DNA from: Sandaracinaceae bacterium
GTDB lineage: Bacteria; Myxococcota_A; Polyangia; Polyangiales; Sandaracinaceae
Reading direction: 5' to 3'
Length of the DNA stretch: 10,699 nucleotides
NCBI GenBank assembly: GCA_025056955.1
Contig: JANWYL010000095.1
Coordinates: forward strand, 1 to 10,699
The position numbers were made by a program, and so were the translations under genes. Shown piece by piece: positions 1 through 6,767 of the stretch. Below the pieces are notes generated by a model that saw only the letters and a program-made list of their open reading frames with translations, was not told the DNA's origin and made no database searches. How positions within the stretch are numbered: the stretch's first letter is position 1; the number at the start of each line of letters is the position of its first letter.

Positions 1-46
1 CCCGTAGATTGGTTGGGTGATGGTGGTTGGTGCCTGGGGAATTTTT

Positions 47-844
47 TTAGGAAGTGGTCGCTTCAAACTCATCGAGACATGGGATCAGCCATTTGCGGCC
101 TCTAAGGTCAAGGGGTTTGAGGTTGATTCCAAAGGCTTCTCGGAGGTGTGGGAGGGTCGGTAGTTCTTCCGGAGGGCCATCAAAAAGGAGGCGGCGGTTG
201 TGAAGGAGGAGCACCCTTGTTGACCACTGGAGGGCAAGGTTGATGTCATGGAGAACAGCGCACACGGTTTTTCCTCTCTCTGAGAGCTCTCTAAAAAGGT
301 GCAAAACGAAAATGGTTGATGGGAGATCGAGGCTGGATGTCGCTTCGTCAAGAAGGATAATTGGGGTGTCTTGGGCCAAAACCCGTGCGATGTGGGCCCG
401 TTGCATCTCACCGCCAGAGAGGGTACGGATGTCGGAGTTGGCTTTTTCAGTGAGGCCCACAGCAACAATTGAATGTTCAACCGCTGCACGGTCTTGGAGT
501 TGGAGTGGGTGAGAGCGGTAGGGCAAACGACCAAGCGCCACAAATTCGCGCACAGAGAGTGGGATTTGCACGGTGCTTCTCTGTTCAAGCAAGGTGATGC
601 GTCTTGCGATTTCTTGGCGCTTAAGCTTGGAAAGAGGTTCACCAAAAAGAAGAACCTCACCTTCCTCAATTGGAATGAGGGAAAGCAAGGAGAGCAAAAG
701 GGTGCTTTTGCCACTTCCATTTGGTCCGATGATCGCCACCCTTTCTCCCCTTTGGGTGTTGAAACTCACACCGTCCAGGACCAATCTTGAGTTGCGTTTG
801 ACACGAAGTGACCTCACGTCGATTGCACTTTTGGTGTGTGTCAT
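47..844 (-). CDS. FecCD-type importer ATPase (BtuD/FecE-like)
   Basis: This 265-residue protein is the cytoplasmic ATP-hydrolysing subunit that would power uptake through the permease encoded just upstream. All ABC motifs are visible: Walker A GPNGSGKST (residues 40-48), Q-loop Gln88, signature LSGGEMQ (142-148), Walker B IILLDE (162-167), D-loop SSLD (170-173) and switch His199. The stretch ALGRLPY (103-109) is typical of the FecE/BtuD/FhuC branch serving B12, siderophore and heme importers. Length is normal for the family. It starts at an ATG 76 bases after the permease stop, with no clear Shine-Dalgarno sequence, so it probably depends on the upstream operon. Substrate cannot be read from the sequence, so no symbol is given. 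Confidence 0.93.
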   Translation of the reverse strand: MTHTKSAIDVRSLRVKRNSRLVLDGVSFNTQRGERVAIIGPNGSGKSTLLLSLLSLIPIEEGEVLLFGEPLSKLKRQEIARRITLLEQRSTVQIPLSVREFVALGRLPYRSHPLQLQDRAAVEHSIVAVGLTEKANSDIRTLSGGEMQRAHIARVLAQDTPIILLDEATSSLDLPSTIFVLHLFRELSERGKTVCAVLHDINLALQWSTRVLLLHNRRLLFDGPPEELPTLPHLREAFGINLKPLDLRGRKWLIPCLDEFEATTS

Positions 845-920
845 GGCGTTACTGAGGCGTAGTTGAGGGGTTCAGGCCAAGTTGATTGCGACTGGTTTCA
901 GGGGATCAAGCCACGTTGAA

Positions 921-1931
921 TCAAAGGATTCCATGGCGGCGAGCGACGACAAGAAGGGCAGGGGCTCCAAGCAGCCCTGTGATGACCCCAATGGGTATCT
1001 CTTCTCCCCTAATGATGGTCCGGGCCAAAAGATCTGAGGCCAAAACGAGAAGGGCTCCCCAAAGCATGGCCGTTGGAAGAAGGGCACGGTGCAAGCCCCC
1101 AACGAGGGTGCGAGCGATATTTGGTACAAGCAGCCCGACGAAGGCAATGGGGCCAGCAATCGAAACGCTTGTTCCAACCAATATCGAGGAAGTTGCAAGG
1201 ATGATGGCTTGGGTGCGTTGCAGATCAACTCCAAGGATTTCGGCTTGGGTTGCACCGAGTTGAAGCGCGTCAAGTTCCCTATTCTGCAGGTGAAGGGCCA
1301 GAGAAGCACCAGTAATTGGGATCAACCCTGCCCAAACGTGATCCCAGGTGCGGGCATCGAGATTTCCCAGGAGCCAGTAGAGCATCTCTTGGGCCAAGAA
1401 AAAGCGGCTTGAACCAAGCGCCAAGGCCAGGCTGGTCAAGGCAGAGCAAAAGGTCGATAATGCCACACCAACAATCAGGATGACAGCCCGAGAGTGGCCC
1501 CTGTAGATGGTGATGGCGATCAAAATGAGGGAGATGATCATCGCGCCAAGGGCTGACGATATGGGGATCACGTAGGGTGAATGCGTGGCAAGACCCGAAA
1601 GCATTCCAAGAACCGCAGCAAGGCCAGCTCCCGAGGAAACACCAAGCACCCCTGGATCGGCCAGGGGGTTGTGAAAAAGGGATTGAAGGGCAGTGCCGGA
1701 AGCTGCGAGGGCCGCCCCACAAAGGGAGGCCACAAGGACCCTGGGGAGCCGTATGTCAACAATCAGGGTGCGTTCGATTGGGTCGGATGGAGACAAGAGC
1801 AGAGAAAGCAACTCAAAGGGGGTGATCGAGGCAACACCCACACAAAGTGAGAGAACGAAAAGAAAAAGCCAAAGAAAAACCGAGATCACCCAGAGCAAAA
1901 AGGGGTTGGTACGAAGGAAAGGAGCGGTCAT
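921..1931 (-). CDS. FecCD-family importer permease (BtuC-like)
   Basis: This 336-residue inner-membrane protein is the transmembrane subunit of a type II ABC importer. It is rich in hydrophobic segments. The family landmarks are present in order: RLPRVLVASLCGAALAASG (61-79), the NPLADPGVLGVSSGA block (88-102), and the C-terminal segment around GPIAFVGLLVP (260-270) that contacts the ATPase. Length matches BtuC/FecCD proteins. Its ATG overlaps the stop of the binding-protein gene (ATGA at 1928-1931), which indicates translational coupling. One small oddity is PNIAR at 270-274, where many relatives have PHIAR. The substrate is likely cobalamin, a ferric siderophore or heme, and these cannot be told apart here. 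Confidence 0.94.
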   Translation of the reverse strand: MTAPFLRTNPFLLWVISVFLWLFLFVLSLCVGVASITPFELLSLLLSPSDPIERTLIVDIRLPRVLVASLCGAALAASGTALQSLFHNPLADPGVLGVSSGAGLAAVLGMLSGLATHSPYVIPISSALGAMIISLILIAITIYRGHSRAVILIVGVALSTFCSALTSLALALGSSRFFLAQEMLYWLLGNLDARTWDHVWAGLIPITGASLALHLQNRELDALQLGATQAEILGVDLQRTQAIILATSSILVGTSVSIAGPIAFVGLLVPNIARTLVGGLHRALLPTAMLWGALLVLASDLLARTIIRGEEIPIGVITGLLGAPALLVVARRHGIL

Positions 1932-2911
1932 GGCTTTTCGGGGTTTCCAGATAAAAGACGTGCCAATGAGGCCCGGAGGATTTTTGATGCCTCAAGACAA
2001 TCGGGGCCAGGCGATTCGATGGCATAAGGAGGAATGGGCACCACTTTTGTCGCTTCGACGAAGGTGCGAAGGGCTGGGAGCGCGCGGGCGAGAAAGCCTC
2101 GGGCTGAGGCCTCGTCGGTTGCGGGGATCACGAGGAGGTCGGGGCGTGCACGGAGAATGCTCTCGGGGCCAATCCGGACAAAGCCACGAAGGCCGAGCTG
2201 AGTTGCGGCGTTTTCTACCCCGCCCAGTTTGAGGAGCTCATCGGTCAGGGTGCCTGCACCGTGGGTGTATTGGCCGCCGGAGAGAAAAAGCGCACGAAGG
2301 CCGAAAGAAGGCATGCTTTCGAGGTGCTTTCGTTCTTCGTCGAAATGGGCGATGAGCTCGATGGATTTGGCCTCAACAAACAAGGCCTTGCCGAGCATTT
2401 CGATCCCCTGGCGAACTTCTCGAGTGTTATTCCCAGAGGGGAGGCGCAGCACAGGAGTGCCAGCGCTTGCGACGAGACGAAGCGTCGGTGCAGAGGAATA
2501 GCCTGAAAAAAGGACAAGGTCAGGGTTCAGGCGGACGATTGCCTCAGCCGAAGCCCTAATTCGAGGGATTGAGGGAGGAAAGGCATTGGGCCGGGGGAAC
2601 CAATCGGGATCGTCGACGAGGGAGGTGACGGCAGCCACGCGATGAGGAGGAAGAAGGAGGCTCAGCATGGCGTCGCTTGCCAAGGTAAGGGAGACGACCC
2701 GTTGAGGGGGGCCTTTCAATTCGAAGCGCCATCCAAAAGCAGGATCGACGATGAGCCGGCTGCCATCGGCTTTGACATGCACTTCGCAAAGAAGGTCCGA
2801 GTCCAGCGAAGCGCGAAGGGCGCGGAAAGGGAGGCGGGCCCCACTCAAAGAGCCCAAAAGGAGCGCCACAAAGAGGGGGGAACGGGAAAGTGACTGGCTC
2901 GGTCGAAGCAT
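1928..2911 (-). CDS. Periplasmic substrate-binding protein (BtuF/FepB-like)
   Basis: Read from the ATG at 2911 this is a 327-residue periplasmic receptor that would deliver ligand to the adjacent permease. It opens with a signal peptide (SPLFVALLLGSLSGA, residues 11-25) without a lipobox cysteine, so it looks soluble rather than lipid-anchored. The type III (TroA/BtuF) fold is recognised from PPQRVVSLTLASDAML (68-83), the RLNPDLVLFSGY segment (127-138), the mid-domain TLTDELLKLGGVENAA (221-236) and a second repeat with ILRARPDLLVI (252-262). The open frame extends to a TTG at 3019, but that extension would precede the signal peptide and run deep into the divergent lipoprotein gene, so 2911 is preferred. 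No Shine-Dalgarno sequence or cobalamin riboswitch fits in the short upstream gap. Confidence 0.88.
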   Translation of the reverse strand: MLRPSQSLSRSPLFVALLLGSLSGARLPFRALRASLDSDLLCEVHVKADGSRLIVDPAFGWRFELKGPPQRVVSLTLASDAMLSLLLPPHRVAAVTSLVDDPDWFPRPNAFPPSIPRIRASAEAIVRLNPDLVLFSGYSSAPTLRLVASAGTPVLRLPSGNNTREVRQGIEMLGKALFVEAKSIELIAHFDEERKHLESMPSFGLRALFLSGGQYTHGAGTLTDELLKLGGVENAATQLGLRGFVRIGPESILRARPDLLVIPATDEASARGFLARALPALRTFVEATKVVPIPPYAIESPGPDCLEASKILRASLARLLSGNPEKP

Positions 2912-2982
2912 GGTGCTTGGGCCATAAGAGCAGATTGAAGCGATGGGTCTTGCCTTTTTGTGAGGAGATATCAACAAATAGA
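2912..2982. promoter_or_regulatory. Divergent intergenic region between importer and vWA lipoprotein
   Basis: This roughly 71-base gap separates the head-to-head importer operon and vWA lipoprotein gene, so promoters for both should lie in or near it. I see no strong -35/-10 pair on either strand. The only clear element is GAGGAG at 2962-2967 on the plus strand, a possible ribosome binding site for the lipoprotein. The gap is too short for a cobalamin riboswitch (about 200 bases). That promoters are here is inferred from gene orientation only. Confidence 0.4.
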
Positions 2983-4251
2983 GTGGTGTGCGTGCTTTCT
3001 TTGGGAAAGAAGTGGCCAAAACGAATTGTAGGGAGCGCTCTCACTTGGACGGCCGTGCTTTTATTGTGGGGAGGCTGTGGAGCAAAAACAGGGCTTGAAG
3101 TGGGTGATGCAGAGGTTGATGGGGGGGTTGATGCGCCAAGCGATGCGGGGTTGCCATGCATTGAGCTTCCGATCGATGGGGGCCCTATCGATCTTCCGCT
3201 TGATACAGAGGTTCAGCTCGCAAAGGCCGATGTTTTCTTCCTGCTCGATATCACGGCTTCGATGCGCGAAGAAATCGAGCAGATCAAGCAAAACCTTCGT
3301 AACCGCATCGTTCCAGGGATTCGCCAGACCATTCCAAGCGCCTACCTTGGCGTTGGCACCTTTGCTGATTTTCCAATTCCGCCATGCGGTGAGCCGGGAG
3401 ATTTACCCTTCCGGCTTGTCGTCCCAATTACAAATGACGTGACGCGGGTTCAAGCGGCCCTCAACCTGATTCAAACCACCTTGGGGCGCGACCACCCGGA
3501 GGCCCAGGTCGAAGCGCTCTACCAAGTGGCAACAGGGGAGGGGCGGCCTCCATTTGTGAGCCCAGCCATTGGCTGCCCCCAAGGCGGCTTTGGGTATCCT
3601 TGTTTTCGAGAAGATGCCTTGAGCATCATCATGCTCATCACCGATGCTCCTTTCCACAATGGTCCGAGGGGGACTCACCCTTACCTGTGCTCACTCCCTG
3701 TGAGACCAGCCACTTATGCCGATGCGCTGAGGGTCCTTCAGGCGCGGGGCATTCGTGTAATGGGGCTGAACTCAGGCGACGAAGAGAGCAGAGCAGATCT
3801 TGAGATCATTGCCAAGGATACAGGTGCGGTTGACAATGGTCGGCCAATTGTGTTCGACATCGGGCCGACCGGAAGCCGCCTCACAGCTGGGATCATCGAC
3901 GCAATTCGGGTGCTTGCGCGGGTGATTGAGCTGGACATCGATGTGGTGCTTGTCGATCCTGTGCCGGGGGACGGGGTTGATCCCACCCGTTTCGTGGAGC
4001 GAGTCATTCCCTTGCGGGCTGAACCGATGAGTGGTGTGGGTTCAATTGACCTTGAAGCTGGCGTGTTCCGGCGCGTAAGAACAGGTACCAGAGTGGTTTT
4101 CCGCTTGATATTGCAAGGGGGGGTGGTTGCTCCAGGGCGCGGCCCACAGCGTTTTCTTCTCGAAGTTGTCTTCCGTGGAGATGGCCGCCAGCGCCTTGGG
4201 TCTCGCATGATCGAGATCGTCGTGCCAGGTGCTGATGGCTCAGGATGTTAG
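2983..4251 (+). CDS. Lipoprotein with integrin-beta-like vWA domain
   Basis: Numbering from the GTG at 2983 gives 422 residues. A basic n-region (KKWPKR) and hydrophobic stretch end in LLLWGGC with anchor Cys32, a degenerate lipobox because Trp stands at -3. An Asp/Gly-rich linker follows. The vWA domain carries a metal-site motif DITAS (Asp89, Thr91, Ser93), TFAD (Thr126, Asp129), GRDHPE (Asp170, Pro172, Glu173) and ITDAP (Asp221). These align with MIDAS and neighbouring metal-site residues of integrin beta I-like domains. The C-terminal part (about 310-422) looks beta-rich and ends in a Cys. It is probably exported and lipid-anchored, binding a ligand through a metal ion; the ligand is unknown. 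Start is uncertain: GTG at 2890, 2986 or 2992 and TTG at 3001 are alternatives. GAGGAG at 2962-2967 lies 15 bases before 2983. Confidence 0.85.
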   Translation: MVCVLSLGKKWPKRIVGSALTWTAVLLLWGGCGAKTGLEVGDAEVDGGVDAPSDAGLPCIELPIDGGPIDLPLDTEVQLAKADVFFLLDITASMREEIEQIKQNLRNRIVPGIRQTIPSAYLGVGTFADFPIPPCGEPGDLPFRLVVPITNDVTRVQAALNLIQTTLGRDHPEAQVEALYQVATGEGRPPFVSPAIGCPQGGFGYPCFREDALSIIMLITDAPFHNGPRGTHPYLCSLPVRPATYADALRVLQARGIRVMGLNSGDEESRADLEIIAKDTGAVDNGRPIVFDIGPTGSRLTAGIIDAIRVLARVIELDIDVVLVDPVPGDGVDPTRFVERVIPLRAEPMSGVGSIDLEAGVFRRVRTGTRVVFRLILQGGVVAPGRGPQRFLLEVVFRGDGRQRLGSRMIEIVVPGADGSGC

Positions 4252-4303
4252 GGCCTGTGCTTAGCTGCTCCATTTACAACGCGCTTTCATTAGAATCAAC
4301 CCA

Positions 4304-5260
4304 ATGCCTCCCATTACCCGAATTGAAATCGAAAATTTGCGCGCTTTTTCAGTTGCGGAGCTTGGGGACTTGATGCAGGTCCACGTCCTGATCGGTCCAA
4401 ATAACGTTGGAAAAAGCACAATTTTTGAGGCCATTCTTCGCACCGCTCGCGAACGCATCCCCGATGTGAGCCCAATTCGCAGTGAGCTTCAGCGCTTGCT
4501 CAGGCATCGGGGCGAGGGTGATGCGGCTGGCCCGCATTCTTTTTTCCGCGACGCCCACTCTTTTCGTTGCGTGCTTTGGTGGGGGAATCACTGGCTTGCG
4601 CTTTCTGTGGTTCGCTCACCAGGAGGAGCCAGTGTCTCGGTGCGCGACTCAAATTTCGACCTGCGGCAAGGTCCTCCCACGATCACTCAAATTGGGAGCA
4701 TCGCTTGCCTGCGTCCTCCGGAGCTTTTGGGCTTGCGCGTTGAGCAAGAGCTCTGGTCGCGTGTCCTTTCTAACCGAAAAGATCGCAAGCTGGTAGAGGC
4801 CTTGGGTTTGGTTTTTAACGAACCTGTCGAACAAGTGCAATTGCTTCCAAGCGGGGAGCTGTATCTCCTCTACCCGGAACACTCTGTGCCCCTTGAGGGA
4901 GCCTCAGATGGGATGCGTGTGGTTTTGCGGATTCTCCTTGTGCTCATGATGGTAGAAGGAAGCACCTTATGCATTGATGAGCCCGAGTTGTTTTTGGATC
5001 GCTTGAGCCTTGAGTTGTTTGCAAAAGTGTTGTGCCGAATGGCCAAATCGCAAGGCACGCAACTCATCATCAGCACCCATCGCTTGCATGCCTTGCGTGC
5101 GTTTGGAGCAGCATGCCTTGAGCTTGATCTTCCCTTTGCTTGGCACCACCTGGAACGTGGCCGGGATGGAAAACTGCATGCACAAAGGTTTGATCAGGAG
5201 TCACTGGCCGATTTCGAGCGCAGTGGACGCACGCCCAACTTTTTTGGGCGGTATGCATGA
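4304..5260 (+). CDS. AAA/ABC-type ATPase, SMC/OLD-like (AAA_21 group)
   Basis: This 318-residue cytoplasmic ATPase belongs to the RecF/SMC/OLD-like group. It begins with the typical strand ITRIEIENLRAF (4-15) followed by Walker A GPNNVGKST (31-39). A degenerate signature region (SDGMR, 201-205) precedes Walker B LCIDEPE (222-228, Asp225, Glu226), and the switch histidine is in ISTHR (His259). The coiled-coil arm is short, with only about 160 residues between Walker A and the signature region, and there is no TOPRIM nuclease domain after the ATPase, so it is not a full OLD nuclease. Relatives occur as stand-alone ATPases and in two-gene phage-defence systems, but membership of such a system is not shown here. 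The gene starts at an ATG without a Shine-Dalgarno sequence and ends 38 bases before the M14 peptidase gene. Confidence 0.85.
   Translation: MPPITRIEIENLRAFSVAELGDLMQVHVLIGPNNVGKSTIFEAILRTARERIPDVSPIRSELQRLLRHRGEGDAAGPHSFFRDAHSFRCVLWWGNHWLALSVVRSPGGASVSVRDSNFDLRQGPPTITQIGSIACLRPPELLGLRVEQELWSRVLSNRKDRKLVEALGLVFNEPVEQVQLLPSGELYLLYPEHSVPLEGASDGMRVVLRILLVLMMVEGSTLCIDEPELFLDRLSLELFAKVLCRMAKSQGTQLIISTHRLHALRAFGAACLELDLPFAWHHLERGRDGKLHAQRFDQESLADFERSGRTPNFFGRYA
5232..5250 (+). repeat. Perfect 7-bp hairpin near the ATPase gene end
   Basis: The arms CGCCCAA (5232-5238) and TTGGGCG (5244-5250) are exact inverted repeats around a five-base loop. The element lies inside the last codons of the ATPase gene, eight bases before its stop codon at 5258. 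No U-rich tract follows, so it is not a normal intrinsic terminator. It could form an RNA hairpin between two operon genes or be coincidental. Confidence 0.55.
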
Positions 5261-5286
5261 AGCCTCAATGGAGGCAAAGGCCTTTC

Positions 5287-5292
5287 AAGGGG
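5287..5292 (+). promoter_or_regulatory. Ribosome binding site for the M14 peptidase gene
   Basis: AAGGGG lies six bases before the ATG at 5299, good Shine-Dalgarno spacing. It supports that start and is notable because several other genes in the window have no such site. Confidence 0.7.
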
Positions 5293-5298
5293 TGAGCG

Positions 5299-6180
5299 AT
5301 GGGGTTGTTGAAATTCAAAAAATTCATCCAGTATCACCTTAGGCATCAACCAGTTAATCACCCTGCCCAAGAACACGAGCTTGGAATTGTGAGGCTTGGT
5401 TACAACCCAATTGAGTTCAAAAATTCCCTTTGGCGTGTCAGCAACTCTTTCGAGGTGCGAGAGCGGATTCGGATTGCGTTTCAGGGAAGCGAATACCCGA
5501 TATTCGAAGTGCGCCTTGGTTCTTCCCGCGAGTCGGCCCCGCGCTTGTTTATCCTCTCAGGGATTCATGGAAATGAGGAGGGTGGTATTCTTGCTGTTCC
5601 TGTCATCCTTGAGCGGCTCCGTGAACAACCTCAGCTCGTTTCGAAGGTGAACGTGCGCATCCTCGCTCCAGTCAATCCCGTGGGGGCTTACAACCACTCT
5701 CGGTACAACGCTTCGGGCCATGACATCAACCGTGACTTTGTGAATTTTCGCACCCCAGAAGCCCGATTGATTCGCCTCCTCTTTGACGAATACAAGCCTG
5801 ATTTTGTGCTTTCTCTTCATGAAGGGCCTCAGCGGGGCACTTTCATGTTTGCAAACGCATGTGTGCCAGCTACGATGGCCCTTGCCCTTGTTGAGGCGCT
5901 TCAGAGAGCGCACGTTGAGCTTGCCGAGCGGGATTATTTTGGAAGGCGGCTTGATCCGCCAGGGCTTGCAGTGGCCACTTGGCCAAGCCAGGCGCTGGTT
6001 GCTGCTTGGGCCCGCTACTTTCACATGATGACTGTCCATGAGTACGCTGCTCGGCGAGGCATTCCTGAAATCACGCTCGAGACGAGTTGGCGTTCAGGAG
6101 AGTGGTACAACCGCATCCTTCCTCATGTCGAGCTTGTGCTCGAGCTTCTCAAGCAGCTTGGCAGTTGGGTGCAAGAATGA
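5299..6180 (+). CDS. M14-type zinc carboxypeptidase / AstE-ASPA-like deacylase
   Basis: This 293-residue protein looks like a zinc-dependent hydrolase of the M14 / succinylglutamate desuccinylase-aspartoacylase fold, cleaving a C-terminal peptide or an acyl-amino-acid amide bond. Catalytic landmarks are intact: GIHGNEEGG supplies zinc ligands His90 and Glu93, DINRDF holds the substrate-binding Asn144-Arg145 pair, SLHEG supplies the third ligand His174, and TLETS carries the expected general base Glu261. There is no signal peptide, so it should act in the cytoplasm. The substrate cannot be read from sequence. It sits between the ATPase gene (38-base gap) and the hydrolase gene (ATGA overlap), so co-expression is likely. 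Confidence 0.85.
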   Translation: MGLLKFKKFIQYHLRHQPVNHPAQEHELGIVRLGYNPIEFKNSLWRVSNSFEVRERIRIAFQGSEYPIFEVRLGSSRESAPRLFILSGIHGNEEGGILAVPVILERLREQPQLVSKVNVRILAPVNPVGAYNHSRYNASGHDINRDFVNFRTPEARLIRLLFDEYKPDFVLSLHEGPQRGTFMFANACVPATMALALVEALQRAHVELAERDYFGRRLDPPGLAVATWPSQALVAAWARYFHMMTVHEYAARRGIPEITLETSWRSGEWYNRILPHVELVLELLKQLGSWVQE

Positions 6181-6734
6181 CCAGGGCAGAAGCCACCAAA
6201 TCCATTCGCGTCCATTTCATCCATGGCTTGGAATCGAGCCCCCAAGGCGAAAAAAGCCGCTTTCTCGCAAAACACTTTGATGCGTGCATTCCTGCAATGG
6301 ACACAAGGGATTTTGACGCTGCATTCCAAACGCAAGTTGAGGCCCTCCGCGATGCCGAGCGCAAAGGGAGATCTCCCCACGTGCTTGTGGGGTCTTCCTT
6401 CGGTGGTGCCCTTGCTCTTCGAATTCTTTCAACTGGAGTATGGCGGGGGCCTACCCTTCTTCTTGCGCCAGCTGCGCGCAAACTGGGTGTTTTTGATCCC
6501 TTGCCCGAAGGCATACCAATCACCATCGTTCACGGCCTCCAAGATGAGCTCATTCCCATTGAAGACAGCCGGGTTTTGGCGAAAACAGGCACGCCAGGGC
6601 TTGTTCGCCTCGAAGAGGTGAACGATGGACACCGCCTTCAGGGCCTTGTGGCTTCTGGTCGGCTCGCTGAGTTGGTTTTGGAGCTTTACAAAAGAGCCTA
6701 CCCCCCACAGGCCCCTTATGATGTTGGGGCTTAG
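6177..6734 (+). CDS. Small alpha/beta-hydrolase (YqiA-like esterase)
   Basis: This 185-residue compact alpha/beta-hydrolase is probably an esterase or thioesterase. The fold starts with FIHGLESSP (14-22). The nucleophile elbow GSSFG places Ser74, HGLQDE supplies Asp123 and NDGHRLQG supplies His152, so the triad is complete and in the right order. It lacks a lid domain and a signal peptide, like the YqiA/UPF0227 group. An in-frame start at 6087 exists, but the ATG at 6177 overlaps the upstream stop as ATGA and starts just before the fold, so it is preferred. Translational coupling to the M14 gene is likely. The substrate is unknown. Confidence 0.82.
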   Translation: MTRAEATKSIRVHFIHGLESSPQGEKSRFLAKHFDACIPAMDTRDFDAAFQTQVEALRDAERKGRSPHVLVGSSFGGALALRILSTGVWRGPTLLLAPAARKLGVFDPLPEGIPITIVHGLQDELIPIEDSRVLAKTGTPGLVRLEEVNDGHRLQGLVASGRLAELVLELYKRAYPPQAPYDVGA

Positions 6735-6767
6735 ACGGCCAAGCATTCTTTCAGGGCTTGATGGCAC

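Noticed and set aside
1..46. GG-rich plus-strand stretch as a quadruplex or terminator after the ATPase gene
   Set aside because: Mostly two-G runs, no inverted repeat, and the importer transcript would carry the C-rich strand.
1693..2232. 179-residue plus-strand open frame opposite the permease and binding-protein genes
   Set aside because: It is Arg/Gly-rich, shows no domain, and lies antisense to two genes with clear family motifs.
2556..3161. 201-residue minus-strand open frame across the divergent region
   Set aside because: Pro/Ser-rich composition, no motif, and it overlaps the binding-protein gene in another frame.
3738..4208. 156-residue minus-strand open frame opposite the vWA lipoprotein
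   Set aside because: Low-complexity Arg/Ser/Thr/Pro composition, as expected from the reverse of a well-supported gene.
6709..6732. Possible hairpin (AGGCCCC and GGGGCTT) at the end of the hydrolase gene as a terminator
   Set aside because: One arm position is only a G-U pair, the loop is ten bases, and no U-tract follows.
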